Of a stretch of DNA of 64,000 bases, positions 29,319-39,900 are shown in pieces (position 1 is the stretch's first letter; every line of letters begins with the position of its first letter). The DNA comes from Pachysolen tannophilus NRRL Y-2460 (taxonomy: Eukaryota; Ascomycota; Pichiomycetes; Alaninales; Pachysolenaceae). Both the position numbers and the translations under genes were made by a program. The DNA lies in the NCBI GenBank assembly GCA_001661245.1, contig KV454011.1, positions 1,390,724-1,454,723 of the forward strand, in the 5' to 3' direction. Below the pieces are notes generated by a model. It was not told the DNA's origin. It ran no database searches and was given only the letters and a program-made list of their open reading frames with translations.

Positions 29319-30146
29319 CTTTTTTCTTAAAACACAATAAAAACAAAAAAAAAGCAAAAAAAATAAAATGAATGATTAATATTTATATTTACAAATTTTT
29401 TTAACAGGCAATCAATGGAAAAGGAGAGGGGAAATTAATCTTAATTCTAATTCTAAATTTTGGGGTACATTAACACTAGGTTTCAATTTTACATTTTTGT
29501 TTTTTTTTTTTTATTTATTTTTATTTTATTTTATTATTAGTAAATAATATATGCAATATAACTATTATTAATTAGGAGTCTTAAGTTGTAAATTCAATAA
29601 AATATTTTATAATATGATGAGAAATAAGTTTGCTTATAGATAATAGGCAGTGAAAGATATTAGATATTAGGACCCCACTTGTTTATCAGTTGATAAAGAA
29701 TAATTATGCAAAAATATGCAAGTGCAGATTTAAGAGTATCGCCCTCATCGCATACTTGCATTTGATCTCTCTGCACACCAATAATACCGTTAATGTCAAT
29801 TAAATAATACCCACGGATAGAAATACAAATGGGTATACAAGATCTTGGGTATTCACTTAATTCAATAACTCTTAGATTATCTAAATATATTGTTATATCT
29901 TGAGTAAAAAAATTTTAAGAAAATCTTTTTCCTTTTGTATGTTTTGTAGTTTTAACAGATTGGTTTTGTTACCATGTAAAATCCTGCAACATAATAAATT
30001 TTCTTGGGCAAAAAAAAAAAAAAAAAAAAAAGAAAGTTATTAGTGTCTTAGAAACTGTTTATAAGTTTTAAATCCTGGGTGATTTGGAAAATGTAACTAT
30101 GAAAATATATATATATATATAATCTAGCACCTTTGAAATTGAAGTA
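29319..30146. promoter_or_regulatory. Intergenic region upstream of the lipase gene
   Basis: An 828-bp region. It contains an inverted repeat ATGCAAGT / ACTTGCAT (29716-29723 and 29754-29761) and three TGGGTAT motifs within 48 bp (AATACCCA at 29806-29813, TGGGTATA at 29830-29837, TGGGTATT at 29846-29853). An A tract lies near 30010-30030 and a TA repeat near 30107-30120. No gene was seen. Confidence 0.55.
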
Positions 30147-31313
30147 ATGGTAATGGCAGGTGGTGTTCTGAAGGAAAAGAAAAAAATAGTACTGGTGGTT
30201 TTTTTGAGCTTTCAAAAACTGTTAAGTTTGATTTTAGCTTTTTTGTTATTATTCACGAATTTTTTAAAAGTTGAATCTGCTCCTATTAATGAGACCTTAC
30301 TTATACTTAATACTACAAACATTAGCATTCATTATGATCAAAAGCATCCAGTTTCTAATTCCGTTTATGAAGAGTTAGTGGATTTGGCTAAGATTTGTTC
30401 TATTAGTTATTGTACTTCTACAAATGAGTTATATCCAGGAGATTTCGTTGATGCATGTCCTTTAAAAGAATGTGTTAATGGGAATCATAAAAATAGTAAA
30501 ATTATTAAAGTTTTTCAACCACCAGAAGAACAAAAAGGTCCAAGTGGATTTATTGGTATTAATCATGAAAAGAAAAAAATCTATATTGTATTTAGAGGCT
30601 CTGAAACTAATTCAGATTGGTTATCGAATTTAGATATCAAGCCAACAAAATATATTCCTCATGTGATTCAAAATTATAAAGTTGATAAAAAAAATATTGA
30701 ATTTAATTGTGAAAATTGCTTAGTACACAGGGGTTTTTATAAAAGTTTAAGTTTTTTCTTTGAAGATAGTTATAGTGATGTGCAAAAAATATCCCAGCAA
30801 TATCCAAATTATCAACTTGTAATCACCGGTCATTCTTTAGGTGGGGCTCTAGCAACATTAATGGCTGTAGAATATAAACTACTAGGCTTTAATCCATTGG
30901 CTGTAACTTTTGGAAGTCCAAAAGTGGCTGTTAATAATGCCATGTCAAAAGCTATTGACAATTTTTTGAAAACTTTGTTTAATTATAACAACTTATCAAA
31001 CATTGGAAATCTAGAATCAGGACTTTATAGAGTCATACATAAAGGTGATTTTGTCCCATTATTACCACCATCTTACAAGCACGTAGGAACTTTATTAACT
31101 ATAGATAAATTTTTATTTCCACATGAACAAAAAGATCTCAAAGCTGTTCTTCCAACTGAAGAAAATGAAGAGTCACTACCACCAGAATTAACAACTGAAA
31201 ATATCAATTCAGACTCTTGGAAAGAAAGTTACTTAAAATATTACTTATTTAGAGACCACAGAAACTACTTCATAAGGATTAGCGGATGTGTCGACAGAAC
31301 TACCGATAAATAG
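30147..31313 (+). CDS. Secreted class 3 triacylglycerol lipase
   Basis: A 388-aa alpha/beta hydrolase of the lipase 3 family. A charged KEKKK stretch precedes a strongly hydrophobic segment near residues 13-43, which looks like a signal peptide or anchor. The catalytic Ser lies in VITGHSLGGALATL near residue 230. The oxyanion-side segment KIYIVFRGSETNSDWLSNLD near 148-167, VTFGSPKV near 255, and the catalytic His region (YRVIHKGDFVPLLPP and later FRDHRNYF) all fit. Paired Cys (CSISYC, CPLKEC, CENC) suggest an extracytoplasmic location. The best-known relatives are fungal secreted lipases. The first ATG at 30147 is followed by a second at 30153; either may be used. Confidence 0.9.
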   Translation: MVMAGGVLKEKKKIVLVVFLSFQKLLSLILAFLLLFTNFLKVESAPINETLLILNTTNISIHYDQKHPVSNSVYEELVDLAKICSISYCTSTNELYPGDFVDACPLKECVNGNHKNSKIIKVFQPPEEQKGPSGFIGINHEKKKIYIVFRGSETNSDWLSNLDIKPTKYIPHVIQNYKVDKKNIEFNCENCLVHRGFYKSLSFFFEDSYSDVQKISQQYPNYQLVITGHSLGGALATLMAVEYKLLGFNPLAVTFGSPKVAVNNAMSKAIDNFLKTLFNYNNLSNIGNLESGLYRVIHKGDFVPLLPPSYKHVGTLLTIDKFLFPHEQKDLKAVLPTEENEESLPPELTTENINSDSWKESYLKYYLFRDHRNYFIRISGCVDRTTDK

Positions 31314-31560
31314 TTAATTATCAATAGATAAAAAAATGGAAATTGTTTTTTTTTTTTTTTGTATTCTGCAAGTTTATGCACGCGAAACAGCTTAATGTGT
31401 AATCAAAATGATTTTCAGAAAAAAGGTGAAGTTGAAAATCTTTTTCCTAATTTTGACCTGAAAAGACCTCATCTCATCTCATAATTATGGTCTTATTAAA
31501 AGAAAAAGAAACAAAAATTGTTCAATTTTACTAGGAATAATTCATTATATTGAACTGATA

Positions 31561-32666
31561 ATGCATTTACAATCAAATTCGGATGAAGCGCCAACAAGTC
31601 CACAACAAGGACCGTTGATTTCAGGGTTTCTTTTATTCACTTCTGGGATTACGTCAATTTTAGGGTATCTTTCACAATATGATTCAGCTTTAACTGGAAC
31701 ATATGGAGATAAGACATTAAATTTCTTACACTTCTTGGTAATCAGGATCTATATTGTGGCTTCAAGGCCTTTTAAAGGTATTCGTACTTTCTATTATTCA
31801 GACGCCTGTATTTATCCAATTAAAGTAAGTAAAATTATCACTATAAATTAACCGCCGTTAACAATAAAAATAATAGCAAATAAAAGTATACTTACTAACA
31901 CAAAAATTAGGGAATTCAATTTTATTGTCAACATCCAGAGTTATGGAGTTCTTTACAGGTCATTCTCCCACGGTTAGCAATTTCTTTTCTTGCCTATTTT
32001 TTCAGTTTTATTATTTTTTTACCTTCACAAATTGCAGTTTCTTTTATATTTGGAGGTCCATTTGGGTTTTGTTTTGCCATAATTAGTTGCATACAACATG
32101 GTCATTATTATTCGACATTCATCTCTGAAAATGTGTTACTTTACGAGCCAAGAGATTTAATTTTTGATAATACAATGATTATTTCCGGAAATAATGAAAT
32201 TGTCTTAAATGGTAGATTAAGAAGAATTATAAAAGTTCCATTTATTACTCGCTTGAGAAGATTTATATGGGGAATTCCATCAAATTTAGTTTTCATGCCA
32301 GTGGAAAAATCAAAATTGATTATACCGACTATTTATAATAGTGTACCAATATTAGGACCAATTATTTTGAAATTAAATAATGCCTCTGCTAAAGGGATGT
32401 CTTATCAAAAGAGGTATTTCAATTTGAAAAATTTGAAGAAATCTCAAATTGGTTTGCTTGGTAAGAAGAAAACTGGAAATTATGCTTCATTTGCATTTAC
32501 AGCTGCTATTTTAGAATCAATTCCTATCTTGGGATTTTTATTTGAATTGACCAACTCTGTTGGCGCAGCTTTGTGGTGTTGTGAATTAGAAAATAAGATG
32601 AAAGAGCTCGATTTCGAAGCAGATAGAACTGATACAATCAGAGGATTGGTTACCGTCATGATGTAA
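31561..32666 (+). CDS. RRT8/LDS/EI24-like multi-pass membrane protein, two exons
   Basis: Exon 1 is 31561-31824, the intron 31825-31910, exon 2 31911-32666; the product is 339 aa. The restored middle contains two hydrophobic segments (LAISFLAYFFSFIIFL and FGGPFGFCFAIISCIQHG) that an unspliced reading misses. Further hydrophobic stretches lie near residues 20-45 and 285-310 (FAFTAAILESIPILGFLFEL). The overall pattern, including IPILGFLFELTNSVGAALWC, resembles the yeast Rrt8/Lds1/Lds2 family linked to lipid droplets and spore wall. The family call is by pattern and is moderate. It converges on GSH2 with a 98-bp spacer. Confidence 0.82.
31825..31910 (+). other. Spliceosomal intron of the RRT8/EI24-like gene (86 nt)
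   Basis: Donor GTAAGT, branch TACTAAC at about 31893-31899, acceptor AATTAG; phase 0. Splicing joins two ORFs into one 339-codon frame. Confidence 0.93.
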
Positions 32667-32764
32667 AAAATTACCACTTGATAGATCTATCCATCTTTAT
32701 ATATATATATAATATATATGTTTGAATTGGCTACATAGTAATCAAAACCTTTAAAATTTTTTGA

Positions 32765-34234
32765 TTAATGCAAATATACACTGTCAACACAACCAAAACC
32801 AGCTGCAACACCGCCTTCATTACTAGTACTAAATTTAGATCTCAATAGCCAACCAGCATAGTTGTTTTCGAAAACTTGACCTGTTTCTTCATTGAATATA
32901 ATAGTTCCAAATATACCCAATTCACTGATTATGTCTTCTTGGTAAACTTTACCTTCTCTGATAATTCTGTTGTTATGCTTTGGAGGAGAAATTAATTCCA
33001 TCAAGATATAACCACCCCATTCTTCTTTGGATAAATTTTCCAAAAAACCAGGAATACTTTCCCTGTAAATGTTATTACCTCCACCTTCTCTTTGAGGTTT
33101 TAAAACATAGTTCAAAGGATCTTCAAATGCCAACTTCTTACCAATCGATCCTTCTTTAGAATCATCCATTGGATATATCTTAACAAAAGTATCCATTATT
33201 TTAGAAACATCTTGTTCGTCTGATAAAAAATTTCGTACAATTTTTTCAACAGTTAAAAGTTGTTGAATTTTCTTAGCACCGCTTAACTGTGTTGATAAAG
33301 AGGGACATTTTATAGCTTTTGAAATTTCCAAGTCAAGTCTTGAATCCCAACACGCTTGTGTTGGATAATCATTTGGAGAATAACCAGATCTATAATATAC
33401 AACAGAAATTTCAGCATTCGTTTCCTTGATATAAAGTTTTTTCGTTTCTTTATCAGTAAAAGTTTTTAACCCAATTTCTTCTAAAGTCAATCTAATAGAT
33501 TTGATACCATGAGTTTTAAGCAATGCATACTCTAATAGCCTTTGATCAAAACAATTTCTTTCATTTGGTTGTACTACAAACAATATTACAGTATTGGTGT
33601 CCCCTTTAATTTGTCCATTATAATAGTAATCACCTTGAGAAAGAGCTTCAGCTAATTTTTGACAAGATTCAGAAATTGATAATTCCTCATCAGCCTGATA
33701 ATATTGCCCGCCATTGTTTTGATAATCTCCAGTCGCGTTCAAATATTTGTGTAATTCACCAACTTTGGAAGATAACCCTCCAAATGAGACACTAACCGTA
33801 TTAAACTCAATTTGTTTTAAATCACCAGTACCACCATTTTTACTATCAACCATATAGTCACTTCTAAATAATCCAAGAGATAATTTCTGTACTGTACCAA
33901 TATCTAAAGCTTTAAGATAAGTTTTCCATAATTTTCCAGTAAATTCAGGATCAAAATTTGCTAAATCACTTAAAATTGTGGAAAACCAATTTTTATCCTT
34001 CACCGCATTAACATATAAAACATTGAAAAGTTTTTGAACTTCAATCGCCTTATTAAATTCTTTCTTTGGGAAAGGTGTAGGAAATAAAGTAACCGGTGCA
34101 TGAATCACAGAATGTGATTTGAAATCTGGAGGGTACATGGTCAACCCATTACCCAAAGACCAATTAAGTAAATCTTCAATCAATTTTTCATTCAGAGCAT
34201 CAGATAAAACTGGGAAATCCTTGAATTTCGACAT
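32765..34234 (-). CDS. GSH2: Glutathione synthetase
   Basis: A 489-aa ATP-grasp enzyme that joins gamma-glutamylcysteine and glycine; the yeast enzyme is 491 aa. The eukaryotic GSH-S pattern is present: RSDYMVDS, KQIEFNTVSVSFGGLS near 138-154, VVYYRSGYSPNDYP near 275, the CPSLSTQLSGAKKIQQ loop, KPQREGGGNNIY (the Gly-rich ATP-grasp loop) near 380, YILMELISPP, and the C-terminal substrate loop GWLLRSKFSTSNEGGVAAGFG. All expected active-site motifs are intact. The promoter is shared with ZPR1. Confidence 0.97.
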   Translation of the reverse strand: MSKFKDFPVLSDALNEKLIEDLLNWSLGNGLTMYPPDFKSHSVIHAPVTLFPTPFPKKEFNKAIEVQKLFNVLYVNAVKDKNWFSTILSDLANFDPEFTGKLWKTYLKALDIGTVQKLSLGLFRSDYMVDSKNGGTGDLKQIEFNTVSVSFGGLSSKVGELHKYLNATGDYQNNGGQYYQADEELSISESCQKLAEALSQGDYYYNGQIKGDTNTVILFVVQPNERNCFDQRLLEYALLKTHGIKSIRLTLEEIGLKTFTDKETKKLYIKETNAEISVVYYRSGYSPNDYPTQACWDSRLDLEISKAIKCPSLSTQLSGAKKIQQLLTVEKIVRNFLSDEQDVSKIMDTFVKIYPMDDSKEGSIGKKLAFEDPLNYVLKPQREGGGNNIYRESIPGFLENLSKEEWGGYILMELISPPKHNNRIIREGKVYQEDIISELGIFGTIIFNEETGQVFENNYAGWLLRSKFSTSNEGGVAAGFGCVDSVYLH

Positions 34235-35010
34235 CTTTCCTTACATCAAACAAACAATTCTAAATCAATTTGTATTTGTAATTTCAAAAATCTCTTTGTT
34301 TGGCCGTTTCCATATAAATTTAGGCCGTTTTGTCTCGTATCGTCTTTTCGTCTTTTCAATTTAAATTTTTGAAAAAAGCCCGCGAAATTGAGATTCAAAC
34401 AAAGGCTTCTCTCGTTGAATTCATTGAATACAACATGAATTATAGGATAGGGTCAAGGTTCTATCTGATCTGGTCTTACTCGTTTGTCTCAGTATGTGTG
34501 CGCTCATTATGGTTGTGGTTGTGGTTGTAATTGCTCATCTTGGTGGTCGCTGTATGCTTTGATAGTTGTTTGTTCGGTGGTTGTGAAGAAAGCGATGACA
34601 CAATTAGTTCTAAAGCTTGATCTGGGAACGCGGATTGTTTTATTTCCACCAGTGGAAATGTGGGCAATTCAATTTTTCTTTTCTTAACTGTGACAACGCC
34701 GAGTACCACTTTATGGTTATCAATCTGGTGGTTTACCGTTTCAATTCTTGTCGTTGTCGTTGTCGTCGTCTTTTGTTTGTTATTTAATGGTAATTTGAAG
34801 CGAGTCGTGGTCAAAAGATTAAATATCCCGATTCGGAGCTCGGGTGGAAAAAAAAAAATTTCTGTGTTCCAGAAGAAGAAGAAGAAGAAGAAGAAGATGA
34901 TAAAAAGAAGAAAGGTTTCTAACGGGTTCTTTGACATTCGAGAGGCGAGAGATTTTATTTCTTCAAATTTATAGTATTTGATCACTTTGCTTGCTTCTTA
35001 GAGAGGTGGA
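34235..35010. promoter_or_regulatory. Divergent promoter GSH2 / ZPR1
   Basis: A 776-bp region. Unlike most spacers here, the segment 34430-34840 is less AT-rich and contains GTTGTGGTTGTGGTTGT and GTCGTTGTCGTTGTCGTC repeats. A GAA trinucleotide run lies at about 34872-34896. ORFs on both strands cross it, but their composition is repeat-driven (poly-Phe, poly-Thr, His-Asn). Confidence 0.5.
34872..34896. repeat. GAA trinucleotide microsatellite
   Basis: Eight perfect GAA units upstream of ZPR1. Confidence 0.8.
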
Positions 35011-36600
35011 ATGAAGAGATTTGATAATAATATTGATAATTCAGAAGATAGTAGTATTAAGAAACAAAAGACAGATATGACAGGTTCTGGAAAAGAAAAT
35101 TTTTTCGCTTCTGTTGGTGATACGGTTGAAACAATTGATCACGAAAAAGTTCAGTCTGAGAAAAAGGATAACGATGTCAGTAATGACAATGGTAGCAGTG
35201 GACTTGTTCAAACAGGTGCTGCTGATGCCGAAGGGCACCCGGTCCAGGAAATTGCGTCCTTGTGCATGAATTGCCACGAAGATGGTGTCACCCGATTGTT
35301 ATTAACTTCTATTCCATATTTTAGGGAGATTGTGTTAATGTCATTTGAATGTCCTCATTGTGGGTTTAAAAACTCAGAAATTCAATCAGCATCAGAAATT
35401 CAAGAAAAAGGTTCAAAATACCTTTTAAAAATTGAAAATAAACAAGATTTTAACAGACAATTAGTTAAATCTGAATCTGCAACTTGCAAATTTACAGAAT
35501 TAGATATTGAAATACCACCAAAGAGAGGACAATTGACAACCGTTGAAGGTTTATTAAGTGAAATGGTTGAAGATTTAAGTTCAGATCAACCAGCTAGGAA
35601 AAACTTACAACCAGAAATATATGAAAAGATTGAAGATGTTATTGGTAAAATTAAAGCTACAATTGCTTGTGATACTACTAATGGTGGTGTGCTTCCATTA
35701 ACTTTAATAGTTGATGATCCGGCAGGAAATTCGTGGATTGAGTATGTTCCAGGTGAAGCAACCCATAAGTGGTCACATTCAGAATATACAAGAACTCTGG
35801 ATCAAGATGTTTTTTTGGGTTTAATTTCTGAAGAACAAGCTGCTGAACTGCGCCAAAGAGAATTGGCTATTAAAGCTGCACAGGAAAAAATTGCTGAAAA
35901 GAGCAAAAATCCTTCATCTTCAGGATTTATATCGGATCAAACGGATATCGAAAATTTTGAAAACGAAGTTCAAACTTTCCATGCAACATGCTCTTCATGT
36001 TATGCTCCATGTGAAACTCATATGAAGGTTGTTAATATTCCACATTTCAAAGATGTCATTATTATGTCGACTACATGTGATAAATGTGGATATAAGAGTA
36101 ATGAAGTTAGAACTGGTGGAGCAATTCCTCCAAAAGGACGTAAAGTGACGCTAAAAGTCGATGACCCAGAAGATTTAGCCAGAGATATTTTGAAATCTGA
36201 AACATGTGGTTTAGTAAGTCCTGAATTAAACTTGGACTTGACTCCAGGTACCTTGGGTGGAAGATTCACTACAATAGAAGGTTTATTGCGTCAAGTTTAT
36301 GATGAATTATATGGCAGAGTTTTCACCCAAACATCAGACTCTTTGGAATCGGAAACAAAACAAAGATGGGAATCTTTCTTTGCTAAATTACAAGATGCTA
36401 TTGATGGTAAGATTAAGTTTACTATAATCATGGAAGATCCTTTAGCTGCTTCATATATCCAAAACATTTATGCTCCGGATGATGACCCAAATATGACTAT
36501 TGAAGATTTTGAAAGAACACACGAGCAAAATGAGGATTTAGGATTATTAGATATGGTCACTGAAAACTATCAGCATGATCAATCCCCAAGTACAAGTTGA
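35011..36600 (+). CDS. ZPR1: Zpr1 zinc-finger protein
   Basis: A 529-aa protein with the duplicated Zpr1 architecture: two C4 zinc fingers, each followed by a beta domain. The first finger starts CMNCHEDG near residue 84 and closes ECPHCGFKNSE. The second starts CSSCYAPCETHMK near 327 and closes TCDKCGYKSNEV. The matching KRGQLTTVEGLL and GGRFTTIEGLL helices and the two DPAGNSW / DPLAASYIQN strands confirm the repeat. Zpr1 binds eEF1A and acts as its folding chaperone in yeast. The N-terminal 75 residues are polar and variable. It converges on CCH1. Confidence 0.97.
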   Translation: MKRFDNNIDNSEDSSIKKQKTDMTGSGKENFFASVGDTVETIDHEKVQSEKKDNDVSNDNGSSGLVQTGAADAEGHPVQEIASLCMNCHEDGVTRLLLTSIPYFREIVLMSFECPHCGFKNSEIQSASEIQEKGSKYLLKIENKQDFNRQLVKSESATCKFTELDIEIPPKRGQLTTVEGLLSEMVEDLSSDQPARKNLQPEIYEKIEDVIGKIKATIACDTTNGGVLPLTLIVDDPAGNSWIEYVPGEATHKWSHSEYTRTLDQDVFLGLISEEQAAELRQRELAIKAAQEKIAEKSKNPSSSGFISDQTDIENFENEVQTFHATCSSCYAPCETHMKVVNIPHFKDVIIMSTTCDKCGYKSNEVRTGGAIPPKGRKVTLKVDDPEDLARDILKSETCGLVSPELNLDLTPGTLGGRFTTIEGLLRQVYDELYGRVFTQTSDSLESETKQRWESFFAKLQDAIDGKIKFTIIMEDPLAASYIQNIYAPDDDPNMTIEDFERTHEQNEDLGLLDMVTENYQHDQSPSTS

Positions 36601-36928
36601 TATCTTTTCGGGGAAAACGGATTGTTAAATTTTTTTTTTCTTTTTTTCTTGTTTTGTTTTGTCTCTTCGGTGGTAAAGTTTACGGTTTTTGTTTTAGTGA
36701 TATATAGAAAAAACATCTCTATTCAAAAAGAATTAAAACTATATGCAAATAAAAAACTTGAAAACTGTAAAAGATGCAAAGAAATAAAAAAGTCAGCTAT
36801 AAACTTCATAACAATCCCCCAATATTTATAAAACCACAACAACAAAAAAAAAAAAAGCAGAACAAAATAAACTAAATAAACAAAAACAAAAAGAAAAAAA
36901 AAAAAAGTATATATAATAATAGTAAAAT
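36601..36928. other. Convergent 3' region ZPR1 / CCH1
   Basis: A 328-bp AT-rich spacer with poly-A tracts and TATATA elements. No gene was seen; the 69-aa ORF inside is Lys/Phe homopolymer-like. Confidence 0.5.
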
Positions 36929-39900
36929 TTAATGGCGTGGGCTATTTATGTCTATTGATAATAACGACATTGACTCATCCTCTGCTTCATTTTGTGCTGA
37001 GTTCGAAGTACTCAAGTTATCAATAGATGTATAGATATCATTCTGTTTGAAAGTAGGAACAATAATTCCAATCCCATCACTATCTTGTTGATGATTAGAA
37101 TTGAAACTATTTCCAAATCCAGTTAAAGTTCTTGACTTCAGGTGACGATCAGGTTGATTGAACTTATTCAGTCTGAAATACAAATCCTGTTGTGTGTCAA
37201 CACCGTTGCTAATGCCTTCTTCAACGCCTTCACCAGAAAATGGGTTATTGGAAAATGTTGTATACACAGAAGGACCAACAGTACTTGAAATAATATCTGC
37301 AAAAGGATTATCTCCATTGTTGTTATTGGAAAGCTTTTTGGCTAAAGACATAGAAGTATCTGAGCTCAGAGGAAGTTTGTCTTTTATATTGTCTTCACTA
37401 TTGATATAATCAGAAATAAAGACCATCGATGGCTTATGATATATTTCCTCTCCAAAATTAATTCCAAGACCATCGAAGTCAGAAGAGGCTGCATCGACTA
37501 GTTGCGTAAACTTACCTTTTTTGAATCTCCAACGACATATGACAGCTTTCAAAGTATCATAAACTTTCTGTTTTTTCAATTCTTTATCAACTTTATCCAT
37601 TTCAACATAACGCTTCATGAAATCATCCAAGGTTAAACATTTATTTTCTTCAAACTGAGAATATAACGCTATTTTGAGAATTGTTCTTGTGAAAGAAATA
37701 CCAGGCTCTTCATACAACATCATATCAGTTAATAGCTCTTGGTATAATCTTTCAAACTTCAACCTTCTAATTTTTACCAAGTTAGTATCTATGGACAGTA
37801 ATGAACTTTCCATAGCGGCAAAATCAATGAATATATCGTAAGAAATATCAGAGCCCGTATCTTTGAACCACTGATCTTTTAATTCTCGTATACTAAACCT
37901 TCCATCATTGTATATTTTATAGGACAATACACCATTGAGAGAACCTAAAAATTTAGGTAAATCCAGAGGATCAATGTAACCTGTTCCATCTGGATCAAAA
38001 GTTAACCAGCATTCTTTAAATTTCCTGATTTCATTTCTTGTGATTAATGAGTGAGGACCCGAAGCATGGTAAACATAACTGAAACTATCAACAGTTAAAG
38101 AAACGAACATATTCAAAAAAATGAACATTGATACAATATTCCATGAAATGAACAAAACGTAAGCATAAGCTTCATTACCACAGTCACTGTCATATATGGA
38201 ATCGGAAGAAACACAGAATGGCAGTTGAACAGCAAAATCTTTCATAATGTAATTCCAGCCTTCTCCAAAACTCATTTTGAATAATAAAATTAGGGCCTTT
38301 GTTACTGTCCTCAAATTAATGTTATTTGATGTATTCGCACCAATTCTAGTTAATCCAAAGATCTGGTTCATAGCAATAGCGAAGACCAAAAATAAGATTC
38401 CCCAAGTAAAAAGAAGAGAAAGCAATGATGGCAAACTGGCAGATGCAAACCTTAATAATTGGTTTAACCTGTCTATCTTTGGAATAATGAAAAATAAAAT
38501 ACCGACTAAGAACAACTTATTGAAGTTCGCATATACTGTTTGTCTTGAAACAAAGAAGGAAATAAAAGAAGTTGAAAATGCCCCAAATATAACGAAAAAC
38601 CTGAACCAGTTCCATTTGTTTTTAAAAAACAATACGAAACCTCTTGCATACATACTGACAAATAAAGAAAGCAAAAATGCTGAGGAAGTCATTAGGTATA
38701 TGATGTATCTAGTTTCATCTAATCCCGAAATTGTTGGATAAACTTCCAATAACAATGCTAATGTATGGATTATCAACAAAAGATTGGTACCAATTCTCCA
38801 ATATATGTTTCTTTCCACAACAAGTTTGTGACAAAATAATTTCAATTTCGAATAACCATCAATATTACCTCTTTTTGAAGCCTTTATTTGTTTTAGTATT
38901 TTTTCGACCTCGTACCACGCACTCTGTTCTGATGTTAAATAAGCTCTACCAGTTGTTCTTGAGTAATTATTAATGATGACTGAGACAAATAAAGTCAAAA
39001 TAAAGACAATACTAAGGAAATTGAAAAGTACAATATATATAGCGTTGACTGGCGTTGCAAAAGTACTTGGAACAGTCCCGACTCCCGTGCTATTCATTAA
39101 ATTTTCTAGTAAATCAACCCAACCCTCCAAGGAAACAATTTCGAATAAAGTTAAAAACGATGGGAAAAAGCTGTTAAACGCTAATTGTGGGTTCACGTAA
39201 ACATTTGGGCTTACAATATCCCATTTGAATATCTCATTTGTATACTCACTGTGACATTCCGACTTGACCGAAGTACCATCTAAGCAATAACCTAGTCTTC
39301 CATTGAAAATATTGAGACCCCAAATGGCAAAAGGAAGCAATAAAGATAACGATATGGTTGAAGCACCCAATATCTTCCAAAAACCAGATATAATTGTATT
39401 TTGGAAAGTAGATTTTGCCCTAGAGCTTAAGCTTAATAATCTCAAAGCTCTTAAAGCTTTAAAACCATTAACAATTCTGGAGACATTTGTTGCATTCTTC
39501 AAAGATGCAATAACATCAATCCAAAGTGAAATCAAAACTATAGCATCAATAATATTCCAAGCTGATATTAAGTAAGCATTTGGAGTAAAAATTAAACCGT
39601 CCGCTACAACTTTTATCACAAATTCAAAGGAAAACAACAAAGTAAAACCAAGATCAAAATATATAGTCCAGTTCCAACTCTCATCAAATAAATCATGTTC
39701 TTTACGATATAATGGTGTAGTGTAACAGGCCATAATAACCATCAGAACAGTGACAAGAAACATAATGATGCTAAACAAATCACTGACTGCCTTATTGGGC
39801 TCAACCCCATCAATCCTATCACCATAGGATGAAGGTACTAGTTTTTGGCACAGTTTTCTCACTCGATGATTTGGAGGGAATAAATAAAAAACGGTATTGA

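Noticed and set aside
34476-34985. 169-codon minus-strand ORF as a gene
   Set aside because: Non-ATG start, poly-Phe and poly-Thr from microsatellites; only reported as an odd segment.
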